From positions 1 through 36,421 of the forward strand of contig NZ_JACSQI010000020.1 of NCBI RefSeq assembly GCF_014836715.1: a stretch of 36,421 nt of DNA, read 5' to 3'. The DNA is from Escherichia whittamii (GTDB lineage: Bacteria > Pseudomonadota > Gammaproteobacteria > Enterobacterales > Enterobacteriaceae). Shown here piece after piece: positions 12,584-20,323 of this stretch (within the stretch, counting starts at the first letter, position 1; each line of letters starts with the position of its first letter). The position numbers were made by a program, and so were the translations under genes. The notes under the pieces are model-generated. The model saw nothing but the letters and a program-made list of their open reading frames with translations. It had not been told where the DNA came from and searched no databases.

Positions 12584-12618
12584 AAGCCAGTCAGGTCACA
12601 CTGACTGGCTTTTTTTTG
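12584..12618 (+). terminator. Rho-independent terminator after rpoC
   Basis: AAGCCAGTCAG (12584-12594) pairs with CTGACTGGCTT (12601-12611) and runs into a tract of eight T. It ends the rplJL-rpoBC transcript and isolates the accessory block downstream. Confidence 0.93.
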
Positions 12619-12633
12619 CATTCTGTTTACGAT

Positions 12634-12647
12634 TTAAAGCGCTTTCT
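12634..12647. other. AAAGCGCTTT palindrome resembling a LacI-type operator
   Basis: A perfect 10-bp palindrome, AAAGCGCTTT (12636-12645), sits in a weakly symmetric 14-bp context just after the rpoC terminator and about 180 bp before the accessory operon. LacI/GalR-family operators often have a central CG in such A/T-flanked palindromes. No LacI-type gene is in the window, so a role is only a guess. Confidence 0.25.
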
Positions 12648-12763
12648 CACGCATTTTTCGAGTTTCTTCTTTCAAAACAACATCCCCCCATCAACCCTAT
12701 CCCATTGAATAAAAATATCTTTCCCCCAAAAATTCCCGTTTGTTTTTGTTTTCGTGATGGTAG

Positions 12764-12806
12764 TGTGAAAGGATTCATGGAATCAGAAAATGACAAAAGA
12801 TATAAA
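12764..12806 (+). promoter_or_regulatory. Candidate CRP-dependent promoter of the accessory operon
   Basis: TGTGA-AAGGAT-TCATG (12764-12779) matches one CRP half-site fully and the other partly (TCATG against TCACA). A TATAAA -10 lies at 12801-12806 and no good -35 is present. A start site near 12813 would put the CRP centre at about -41.5, the class II position. The leader would then be only about 13 nt, which is short, so the assignment is tentative. The rest of 12621-12825 is A/T-rich and holds no gene I can support. Confidence 0.35.
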
Positions 12807-12825
12807 CATTACGTGAGGTGAAATC

Positions 12826-14043
12826 ATGTTTGGAAAAGAAAGACAACGTCAAATATTGGCATATTTGAATAAACATGAGCGGGCTACGGTTAATCAGCTT
12901 GCCATCTTATTCTCTGTCAGCAAAGAAACGATCCGTAATGATTTAAATCTATTAGCGGAGCAGGGGGTTGTTGAGCGTTGTCACGGCGGAGCAATAATAT
13001 TACGTCGAATTTTCCATTCTCAACCTGTTAATAACGTTGGAATCTCTATTGAAAAGTTCCTCAATCAGGTCAACCGGCGAAAACACTCGATGATAAACAA
13101 AAAAGGGAAATTAATGATAAGCAAAATTTGTATATTAGGATCTTTTAATGTCGATATTATTGCCAAGGTTGATCGCTTCCCTAAAAGCGGTGAGTCAATT
13201 CTTGCCAGCAACACCATTATTGGACCTGGCGGTAAGGGCGCAAACCAGGCGATGGCCGCCAGTAAATGCCCTGTGCAGGTACACTTTGTCGGCAAAGTAG
13301 GCAACGACCATTTCGGCCAGATGGCACATGACCATCTCTCTTCATCCGACATCCGCAGTTTTACCCTCTACCAGGACGAAGAGCATAAAACAGGAAGCGC
13401 CATAATATATGTTTCGGAGCCTGCGGGTGAAAATAAGATCGCGATTTATTCTGGCGCCAATCAATATATTACTGAAGCGGAAGTTGCCAGTATTGCGGGT
13501 GAACTGGCTGATGCAAAAATATTTCTTACGCAATTAGAAAATAACTTTGAAGCAACCGCGCTGGCGCTAAATATGGCGCATCGGTCGGGCGTGAAAACTA
13601 TCCTTAACCCGGCCCCTTATTCTGACCGGGCAAAAGAATGTCTGCAGTATGTTGATTATCTGACCCCTAATGAAACTGAAGCGTCGCTGATGTCCGGTGT
13701 CGAGATTAATGATATTGAGAGTGCGAAAGAAGCGGCGCAGATCATAAAATCCCTGGGGGCAAAAAACATCATTATTACGATGGGTTCTCAGGGTGCGCTG
13801 ATTTATGACGGTGAACAATTTATCCATATTCCAGCGCTAAAAGCAGTAAGTATTGACACTACCGGTGCGGGGGATGCGTTTAATGGCGCGTTTGCTGCGG
13901 CGATTGCGCAGGGTCAGCCGTTGCTCAGTGCAGCAAAATTTGCCTCTGCTTTTGCTTCTCTGGCGGTCGAGCGGGAAGGCGCATCAAACATGCCTGAATA
14001 TGAAGCCGTACTATCACGTCTTGCTCAATATGAGAGGAAATAA
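12826..14043 (+). CDS. DeoR-type HTH domain fused to a ribokinase-like PfkB kinase
   Basis: Residues 1-60 are a DeoR-family winged helix-turn-helix (RQILAYLNKHERATVNQLA, then VSKETIRNDLNLLAEQGVVERCHGGA). The usual DeoR sugar-phosphate sensor is missing. After a basic linker (about 61-96), residues 97-405 form a full ribokinase-like PfkB kinase. It has GSFNVD and GGKGANQAMAA (ribose-contact motifs in RbsK), a TQLEN Glu, TPNETE, and DTTGAGDAFNG with catalytic Asp350. The kinase probably phosphorylates a pentose or deoxypentose with ATP; the exact sugar is unknown. An internal ATG at 13114 behind AGGGA (13104-13108) would give a free 309-residue kinase, the length of RbsK. The first start, 12826, follows GAGGTG. 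The gene heads a tight three-gene operon and could sense its own substrate (inference). Confidence 0.85.
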   Translation: MFGKERQRQILAYLNKHERATVNQLAILFSVSKETIRNDLNLLAEQGVVERCHGGAIILRRIFHSQPVNNVGISIEKFLNQVNRRKHSMINKKGKLMISKICILGSFNVDIIAKVDRFPKSGESILASNTIIGPGGKGANQAMAASKCPVQVHFVGKVGNDHFGQMAHDHLSSSDIRSFTLYQDEEHKTGSAIIYVSEPAGENKIAIYSGANQYITEAEVASIAGELADAKIFLTQLENNFEATALALNMAHRSGVKTILNPAPYSDRAKECLQYVDYLTPNETEASLMSGVEINDIESAKEAAQIIKSLGAKNIIITMGSQGALIYDGEQFIHIPALKAVSIDTTGAGDAFNGAFAAAIAQGQPLLSAAKFASAFASLAVEREGASNMPEYEAVLSRLAQYERK

Positions 14044-14044
14044 A

Positions 14045-15544
14045 ATGACGAGCCAAGTCCAGAACCCGTCTGATGTATCAGGTACGATGAAGGTCGAAAC
14101 CAATGGGGTAAATCCGGTTAGCGATAAAGAACGTTATGGTTCACCCGCCGGACTTTTCCCGATCTGGTTTTCATGGAATGTCTCCATCCTCGGTATTACC
14201 TATGGGATTTATGTTTACTCTCTGGGGTTAAGTCTCTGGCAGGCGATTGTTGCTGGCGTCATTGGCTATTTTTTATCCAGTACACTGGTGGGCGTTTTGG
14301 CTGTTGGTGGGCCACGCACCGGGCTGCCCACCTTAACACAGACCCGATTTGCCTTTGGTTATCATGGGAATAAGATCCCCACTTTATTTGCCTATATTTC
14401 CAATATGGGCTGGAAAATCACCATTATTACGCTGTCATCGACCACTGGCGCCGCTCTCTTTACCCGGTTATGGCCAACCGTATTTGCAGCAGAAAACGGT
14501 CATCCTACCTTAGGGTGCCTGTTGGGCTGGTTCGTGGTGACCTTAGTGTTGACCATGTCCGTTGCTATCTACGGCCACCAGCTGATCATGAAGGTAGAAA
14601 AGTATATTGCATGGTTAACGGGCGGAATGAGCATCATCTTTATTATCCTGATCCTGCCGCATATTCACTGGTCGCAGGCGGGAGCCGCGCCCAATGCCGG
14701 ATTTTTAACGTTTATCGGCGGCATGGTTATGGCAATGACGATGGTTGGGCTGGGCTTTCTCAACTATGGTGGTGATTTCGCCCGCTATCTGCCGCGCAAA
14801 ACCGCTGCCGGGAAAGTGATTTTCTGGACGTCACTGGGGATTTCGCTTCCTGTTTCCATCCTGCTGATTTTGGGTGCACTGCTGGCCGACAGTAACCCGG
14901 AACTGAGCGGTGCAGCAGCTTCCGAGCCGATTGCTGCATTGACCTCGTTCCTGCCGTTTTGGTTTTATGTGCCGTTTTCTATCGTGATCATCATCTCCCT
15001 GCTGGCGGCAGCTATTACAGGGGTTTACAGTTCGGGGCTCGCATTGCTGGCAATGGGGGTTCCAGCCAGCCGCTCAACCACGACCGCGCTTAATGCGGTT
15101 ATTATCGCGTTCGGCGCCTTCTACTTATTGTTTGTTTCTGACTCGTTCCTCGCAACCTTCCAGTCCTTCCTGGCGACGGTATCCGTAGTATTGGGATCGA
15201 TGGGCGCGATCCAGCTTGTTGACTTTGCCCGGCAAAAGCGCTTGCACTGGAACACCGATATGGCGCAACCCGCGGGGCTTGGCGGGCATAACGGTCGCTG
15301 GACAGCACTATTGTCGCTGTTTGTTGCCTCGGTTATCGGCATGGGAACCATCACCTCTGGCGATCCGTGGATTGCTCACCTGGTCGGTTTCTTACTGACG
15401 GCTGAAACCAAAACCAGCGTATTTGCGACAGCAAATATTGGCGTGGTGGTGGCGATGTTGGTGGGCGCGGCGCTGTATGCCATTTTGACATACATTTGTC
15501 ATTGTGATGTTCCACCGATTAAAAAGGGGAAAAGCCATGAGTGA
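14045..15544 (+). CDS. NCS1-family permease (nucleobase/cation symporter type)
   Basis: This 499-residue inner-membrane protein has about 12 hydrophobic segments and the features of the NCS1 family (CodB, allantoin, hydantoin and hydroxymethylpyrimidine carriers). They include the N-terminal FPIWFSWNVSILGITYG segment, GPRTGLPTLTQTRFAFGYHG in the TM2-TM3 region, GWKI in TM3 and GGDFARYLP in the middle. The likely role is proton- or sodium-coupled uptake of a base-like or base-glycoside substrate; the cargo cannot be read. The ATG at 14045 lies one base after the kinase TAA behind GAGG (14034-14037). A longer upstream reading in this frame overlaps the kinase and is not credible. The stop overlaps the next gene by 8 bp. 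Confidence 0.88.
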   Translation: MTSQVQNPSDVSGTMKVETNGVNPVSDKERYGSPAGLFPIWFSWNVSILGITYGIYVYSLGLSLWQAIVAGVIGYFLSSTLVGVLAVGGPRTGLPTLTQTRFAFGYHGNKIPTLFAYISNMGWKITIITLSSTTGAALFTRLWPTVFAAENGHPTLGCLLGWFVVTLVLTMSVAIYGHQLIMKVEKYIAWLTGGMSIIFIILILPHIHWSQAGAAPNAGFLTFIGGMVMAMTMVGLGFLNYGGDFARYLPRKTAAGKVIFWTSLGISLPVSILLILGALLADSNPELSGAAASEPIAALTSFLPFWFYVPFSIVIIISLLAAAITGVYSSGLALLAMGVPASRSTTTALNAVIIAFGAFYLLFVSDSFLATFQSFLATVSVVLGSMGAIQLVDFARQKRLHWNTDMAQPAGLGGHNGRWTALLSLFVASVIGMGTITSGDPWIAHLVGFLLTAETKTSVFATANIGVVVAMLVGAALYAILTYICHCDVPPIKKGKSHE

Positions 15545-18191
15545 TTCGTTAACACAGGCGCGTCAAGGCTTTAAAAACCCTGATGTATGGCACTTGCCTG
15601 CAACCTACTGGTTCTGGCATACCATTCCGGACAAAGAGCAGATCGATAGCCAACTGAGGCAATTGCAGGCGGGAGGATATGGTTCATTTCAGATAGCCGC
15701 ACGTCTGAGCCTTCCGCTGAAGAGTTATCTCAGTGAGGAGTGGCTGGCAGCCTGCCGCTACACGGCTGATAAAGCTGCCAGTATGGGGCTGATGATGGGC
15801 ATCTACGATGATTACAACTGGCTTTCCGGACACGCCGGGGGAAGGACCGTTGAAGGAAGAGACGAGTTGCGTGAGCGCCATCTTTTCTGGAGCCAGTCCA
15901 GCCGGTCTGCAGATGTACTGACATGTCGCCTTTCCGGGCTCCGCTCTGCAGATGCGCAGGCGCTACAACAGTGTGGAATGGAGTGGATTTTTGCCGGCGG
16001 TAAACCGGCGTGGGATGATTGGGAAATTGTCGCCGCGTATGCCACCTCTTCATCAGGGCAGTGCAACTCGGATGAAATTGTTGATGTTTCTTCATTAGCC
16101 CGCATCACCAAAGCAACCACAGAGGAATTTGAAGTTAACTTTACAGGAAGCGATCTGCCCTGGGGGGCTGACACAGTGGTGACGCTCTTTGCCGCGGCAC
16201 GCTGCCTGACCTCACGGATGATTAATTACCTGATGCCCGAAGCGGCAGAAAATTTTATTCGTGTCGGCTATGAACCTTATGCCCGCGCTTTTGGCGATCA
16301 TTTTGGTAAGACGGTGGCATATCTCTTTTTCGACCAGCCCCATGCCTGTTTCTGGCAATGGAATGAACATACTGGCGCGGTCAAATCCTCCTTAATGTAT
16401 GAAAAAAGGTTCATCGATGCGTTGCAACAGGCACCTTACTGCCTGGCTGAAAACCTCATGTCGTTAGTCATGGATATTGGTAGTCGTACCGCTCGTCGGC
16501 GCTGTGAGCTTTTTTCCTGTTATTCCAGACAGGCGATGCAGGCCTTTTTTGGTACGTTGTCAGAATGGGCGCACCAGCAGGGAATACAGCTAAGTGGTCA
16601 TGAAGTATTAGGTCACGTCAGTAGCTGGAATTTCGCCAGTAAAATCATCACCGAAGATAACCGATGTAATTTTGCTATGGATTACTTTGCTCTTGATGGC
16701 TGGCGGGATATTACGGCTGTCGATTCGCGAAATAGCGAGTCGCAGATGGCCGCGAAGGTCGGCGACTCCGTGGCGCGCGCTCACGGGCGTAAAGGGTGCA
16801 TTGTCGAGCAATATTATGCGCGGGTGAAGCCAGGTACGCATTTTGCCGCCGGGCAGTGGGAAATTTCACTGCATGACATCCGGTTGCAGGCATTGCGACA
16901 TCACCTCCTCGGCGCGCGGCAATTTTTGATGCACGCGTTCTGGCTGACGGATGGGGAGGCAAATGACGATGTGTTAAGTAATCCGCGTTTTGATTTTGCG
17001 CCGGGCGTTAACTTCCAGCCCTGGTACGCTTTCCACGCTGGGTTTGCTCAGGAATCTGGCCGCCTTGCTGAATTTCTTGAGCAGGGAGAGCCGTATGTTG
17101 ATGTTGGCGTACTCTACCCCAAACGGACTTTCTGGCACTGTGGCGTGGATGGCAACGAAGGGCAGTCAGGCGAATATTGGGCACAACAACTCAGCGCTCA
17201 GGGATTTGAATATTTCTTTATTGATGAAGAGAATTTACTCCAGGCTGACGGAACGCGCATTAACGGCATGAATTTCCCGGCGCTTCTGTTAGCGGATGTT
17301 AAGGTGGTGAAATCAGCCGCCACACTGAGCCAGCTGGAGCGCTTTGTCGCTGCCGGAGGCCAGCTTCTGATCGCCGGTGAGTTTGCGGCATATAGCGAGG
17401 AAAAAGGTGAAGATCGCTCTCTTACCGAAAGGCTGCAAAAGCTGATTGAAGCGCAACCTCAGTGCAGCATGCTAGCCGACACGCTGAGAAATGATCGCCC
17501 TTTTGTTGACTATCCCCCTCGAAAAACTGCCGTCTGGACCCGCATCACACAGGATGAAACATCGCGTTACGTCAGCGTATTTAACGACGGTGATACCCCG
17601 CTCTACGGTTGGTTACATTTTCCGGGCCTCAGCGGGCAGTTGTCGGAGTGGCATCTTGCGACGGGAGAGGTTTCAGTGCTGGAAGCGCATCTCGCGGGAA
17701 GTTATCCGCTACAAATCGAACCCTGGCAGACCCGTTGTTTCTCATTACAAGTAGCGGAAAATCGCCACGAGGTAGTGCTGGATAAGTACTGGCAGCTGCT
17801 GGTGGATAACGTTTCCCGACCCGTTGAGGTAACAAAAGGGTGGGAGCAGCAGGGGATGGAGGCGTGGTGTGGCCCAGGGCGCTACCAGTTACGCTTTGCG
17901 CTGGAGACGATTACCGACGATATTGAGCTTTATTTACCGGAAGTGCATGGAAGCGTCGCTATCTGGCTTAACGATACGTTAATTGCCGAAAAGGGCTGGC
18001 CGGAATATCGCTTCACCTTGCCACAGTCTTTACTGAAAAAGCGTAATGAACTGGCGGTAGTGGTCTACCCATCGGCAGCGAATCATTATTATTCTGCGAG
18101 TGCATGGCAGGGGAACGAGCGGGATCGCTGCGGTTTGACCATGCCACCACGCGTGCGAACCAAAGACAGCGTGACGGTAATCGCCGGGTAA
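15537..18191 (+). CDS. Putative cytoplasmic glycoside hydrolase (GH106-like architecture)
   Basis: The 884-residue protein resembles large uncharacterised glycosidases related to alpha-L-rhamnosidase family GH106. I see an N-terminal catalytic barrel region (about 10-500; WFWHTIPD, GIYDDYNWLSGHAGG), then a Rossmann/GATase-like region (about 510-650; EFLEQGEPYVDVGVLYPKR, AAGGQLLIAGEF) and a C-terminal beta-sandwich carbohydrate-binding module (about 755-884; GRYQLRF, VAIWLNDTLIAEKGW). Candidate catalytic acids are Glu356 (GHEVLGH) and Glu424 (VEQYY); this is inference. There is no signal peptide or membrane segment, so the enzyme should act on an imported substrate, fitting the permease upstream. 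The ATG at 15537 follows AGGGG and overlaps the permease end by 8 bp. Substrate and bond are not deducible; confidence is high for a glycosidase-like fold and lower for rhamnosidase activity. Confidence 0.75.
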   Translation: MSDSLTQARQGFKNPDVWHLPATYWFWHTIPDKEQIDSQLRQLQAGGYGSFQIAARLSLPLKSYLSEEWLAACRYTADKAASMGLMMGIYDDYNWLSGHAGGRTVEGRDELRERHLFWSQSSRSADVLTCRLSGLRSADAQALQQCGMEWIFAGGKPAWDDWEIVAAYATSSSGQCNSDEIVDVSSLARITKATTEEFEVNFTGSDLPWGADTVVTLFAAARCLTSRMINYLMPEAAENFIRVGYEPYARAFGDHFGKTVAYLFFDQPHACFWQWNEHTGAVKSSLMYEKRFIDALQQAPYCLAENLMSLVMDIGSRTARRRCELFSCYSRQAMQAFFGTLSEWAHQQGIQLSGHEVLGHVSSWNFASKIITEDNRCNFAMDYFALDGWRDITAVDSRNSESQMAAKVGDSVARAHGRKGCIVEQYYARVKPGTHFAAGQWEISLHDIRLQALRHHLLGARQFLMHAFWLTDGEANDDVLSNPRFDFAPGVNFQPWYAFHAGFAQESGRLAEFLEQGEPYVDVGVLYPKRTFWHCGVDGNEGQSGEYWAQQLSAQGFEYFFIDEENLLQADGTRINGMNFPALLLADVKVVKSAATLSQLERFVAAGGQLLIAGEFAAYSEEKGEDRSLTERLQKLIEAQPQCSMLADTLRNDRPFVDYPPRKTAVWTRITQDETSRYVSVFNDGDTPLYGWLHFPGLSGQLSEWHLATGEVSVLEAHLAGSYPLQIEPWQTRCFSLQVAENRHEVVLDKYWQLLVDNVSRPVEVTKGWEQQGMEAWCGPGRYQLRFALETITDDIELYLPEVHGSVAIWLNDTLIAEKGWPEYRFTLPQSLLKKRNELAVVVYPSAANHYYSASAWQGNERDRCGLTMPPRVRTKDSVTVIAG

Positions 18192-18196
18192 AGAGG

Positions 18197-18222
18197 AGGC
18201 GAAGAGAAATCTTCGCCTTTTT
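18197..18222 (+). terminator. Terminator at the end of the accessory operon
   Basis: AGGCGAAGA (18197-18205) pairs with TCTTCGCCT (18210-18218) around GAAA, followed by a T run on the + strand. On the - strand a poorer CTCTTT follows, so it may also stop the convergent DUF4867 gene, whose stop codon begins at its edge. Confidence 0.85.
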
Positions 18223-18857
18223 CACCCATGAATAATGTCATTAACGCAAAGATGTGGTCCTTTTAAAAATGGGCAAGGATGCTCCGTGAAACTTTCATGG
18301 GCGATAAACCAAGTATTTCGCTTGCTCAACATTGCGGGGTTATTTTCGCCGTCTATATCTTTATTAGTTCCATCAAGAAGAATAATCGCTGCGCTAAAAG
18401 GTTGTGCATTTATACTAATGGGGCAGTAATGTAGCGTTGTACTATAAAGTTCAATCACCGATTTTTCCGGAATGAAAAATGGTTGAGCAAGTTCACCATT
18501 AAATGTATCCCCGTGCATCAACTCTCGTTTACCTAAAAACAGGAAAAAATCGCTGGCAGCGATAATGATTTCACTCCCCTGGTGATATTCAAAGCCATCC
18601 TGGGTGGTATTTACCCCACAAACATACCCAGTCTGAACAGGCATTTCACCGTAGATTTGGCGCTGAATGTCGCTCACGGCGGGGTATTGGTTTAAGCGAT
18701 CATCACTTCTGACATATGCCACCTGATCCTCAGGTACAGAAATTTCATCTTTAAGGTATTTAAGCAATGGATCTACATTTATTGCAGAAATTACGTTTCC
18801 GTATGGGTGAAATTCATCACTATGAATTGATAACGTCTTTTTTATGTAAACTGTCAT
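18222..18857 (-). CDS. DUF4867 family protein, cupin-like
   Basis: The 211-residue protein carries the conserved blocks I associate with DUF4867. They are EYHQGSEIIIAASDFFLFLG (about 118-137), FFIPEKSVIELYSTTLHYCP (about 156-175) and an IILLDGTN block (about 187-194). The pattern of His, Glu and beta-strand motifs suggests a cupin-like barrel. The biochemical role is unknown; relatives usually sit in sugar-catabolism clusters (from memory), so a sugar isomerase, lyase or sensor role is a guess. It has no signal peptide. It converges on the glycosidase operon and shares its terminator. A TATAAT at 18898-18893 (- strand) could be its -10; the ribosome site is weak. Confidence 0.7.
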   Translation of the reverse strand: MTVYIKKTLSIHSDEFHPYGNVISAINVDPLLKYLKDEISVPEDQVAYVRSDDRLNQYPAVSDIQRQIYGEMPVQTGYVCGVNTTQDGFEYHQGSEIIIAASDFFLFLGKRELMHGDTFNGELAQPFFIPEKSVIELYSTTLHYCPISINAQPFSAAIILLDGTNKDIDGENNPAMLSKRNTWFIAHESFTEHPCPFLKGPHLCVNDIIHG

Positions 18858-19107
18858 GATGTCCGGGCCATATTTTTGGTAAAGTTAATATTATTATATC
18901 CTGATATTGCACACTCTTTTTTTGACGGTGATCTTGCTTTGCAATTAAAGCCTTGTATCTTCTGTGTTAAAACAATTGCAATATTAATGGATGTTTTTGC
19001 GGGAAATAATGAAATAGCGTGCTGAGACGTTATTTTAAGAAAGGCAGGGCGAAACGAGGAAGAAGCTTTTCGCCCTGGACAACATTCCTGCTGACGGCAC
19101 TACCATA
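18858..19107. other. Intergenic stretch between the accessory block and the thi operon
   Basis: About 250 A/T-rich bases. The left part holds the presumed DUF4867 promoter (TATAAT on the - strand at 18893-18898, no clear -35). The right part holds an inverted repeat, CAGGGCGAAA (19045-19054) with TTTCGCCCTG (19068-19077), which has no T tract on either side. I find no supportable gene here. In K-12, as I recall, htrC lies between rpoC and thiH; I do not recognise it. Confidence 0.5.
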
Positions 19108-19142
19108 AAAAAACGCAACGCTTTCAACAACCTTGCGTTTTT
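19108..19142 (-). terminator. Terminator after thiH
   Basis: AAACGCAA (19111-19118) pairs with TTGCGTTT (19133-19140), flanked by an A run on the left and T on the right. It is therefore a terminator on the - strand for thiCEFSGH and could work in both directions. It marks the right border of the accessory block. Confidence 0.75.
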
Positions 19143-19189
19143 CATCTTCCGTAGCGGCTCGGAATAAATTTACGTCCTTACATTTTGTC

Positions 19190-20323
19190 TCATAGCCTTT
19201 GCGAGGCACGTCCCAGATAGCTGTCCCAGTCTTTCCATACCGGCTGCAAACCCTGAGCGGTTAACGCGGCAGCAACCGCTTCAGGTCTGCGATCGTCGTG
19301 CGGTGAGAACTGCTCCAGCTCAGGGTGATCGTCGGCATAACCACCTGGTTGTGTTTTCGAAAAGGCGCTGACATTATTGATCGCCAGCGGAATAACGCGA
19401 TCGCGAAACCACGGTGATTCCCGCGTGGAGAGTGAGAGTTCAATTTCCGGCGCAAGCAGACGGAAGGCGCAGATGGTTTGCACTAACTGGCGTTCATCCA
19501 TAATTGACGCTGGCTCAATCCCGCCAGTACACGGGCGCAGGCGTGGGAAGGAGACAGAGTAACGGCTTTGCCAGTAATGCTGTTGTAGCCATAGCAAATG
19601 TTCGGCAACCATATAGCAGTCAACGCGCCAGTTGTCAGAAAGACCGATCAGCGCGCCGAGGCCTATCTTATCAATCCCCGCGCGGCCCAGCCGGTCCGGC
19701 GTTTCCAGCCGCCAGAAGAAGTCCTGTTTTTGACCTTTCAGATGATGACGGGCATATGTCGCTTGGTGATACGTCTCCTGATAAACCATCACCCCGTCCA
19801 GACCAAGCTGCTTTAACTCGGCATATTCCGCCTCCGCCAGCGGTTGCACTTCCATCTGTAGCGAAGAGAACTGCTCACGCAGGGTAGGGAGATGACGACG
19901 AAAGTAATCCATCCCCACTTTCGCCTGATGTTCACCGGTGACTAACAGTAGATGTTCAAAGCCCATCTCCCGTATAGCGGCGCTTTCCCTGGCGATATCC
20001 GTTTCATCCAGCGTTTTGCGCTTGATGCGGTTGCTCATGGAAAATCCGCAGTAAGTGCAGTCATTAGCGCAAAGATTAGAAAGATAAAGCGGGACGTAGA
20101 AGCTGACGGTGTTGCCAAATCGCTGGCGGGTCAGACGCTGCGCCCGTTGGGCCAGCGGTTCCAGATATGCGCTGGCGGCGGGTGACAGTAGCGCCATCAT
20201 GTCGTCGCGGGTGAGTTGCGAGGCATTTAGCGCTCGCTCTACGTCAGCAGCGGTTTTGCTGTTGATACGCAGGCGGATGTCTTCCCAGTCCAGTTGTCGC
20301 CAGCGATCGCTGAAGGTTTTCAT
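19190..20323 (-). CDS. thiH: 2-iminoacetate synthase ThiH (tyrosine lyase)
   Basis: ThiH is a radical SAM enzyme that splits tyrosine into p-cresol and 2-iminoacetate (dehydroglycine), the glycine-derived part of the thiazole ring of thiamine. The 377-residue length is standard. The 4Fe-4S motif CANDCTYC supplies Cys85, Cys89 and Cys92. A C-terminal region with STRES and PGGY follows. The gene is last in thiCEFSGH, and its ATG overlaps the thiG stop as ATGA. ThiH forms a complex with ThiG. Confidence 0.97.
   Translation of the reverse strand: MKTFSDRWRQLDWEDIRLRINSKTAADVERALNASQLTRDDMMALLSPAASAYLEPLAQRAQRLTRQRFGNTVSFYVPLYLSNLCANDCTYCGFSMSNRIKRKTLDETDIARESAAIREMGFEHLLLVTGEHQAKVGMDYFRRHLPTLREQFSSLQMEVQPLAEAEYAELKQLGLDGVMVYQETYHQATYARHHLKGQKQDFFWRLETPDRLGRAGIDKIGLGALIGLSDNWRVDCYMVAEHLLWLQQHYWQSRYSVSFPRLRPCTGGIEPASIMDERQLVQTICAFRLLAPEIELSLSTRESPWFRDRVIPLAINNVSAFSKTQPGGYADDHPELEQFSPHDDRRPEAVAAALTAQGLQPVWKDWDSYLGRASQRL

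Noticed and set aside
13853-14044. N-terminal extension of the NCS1 permease into the kinase gene
   Set aside because: The extension is out of frame with and buried in the kinase 3' end. ATG 14045 has a good ribosome site.
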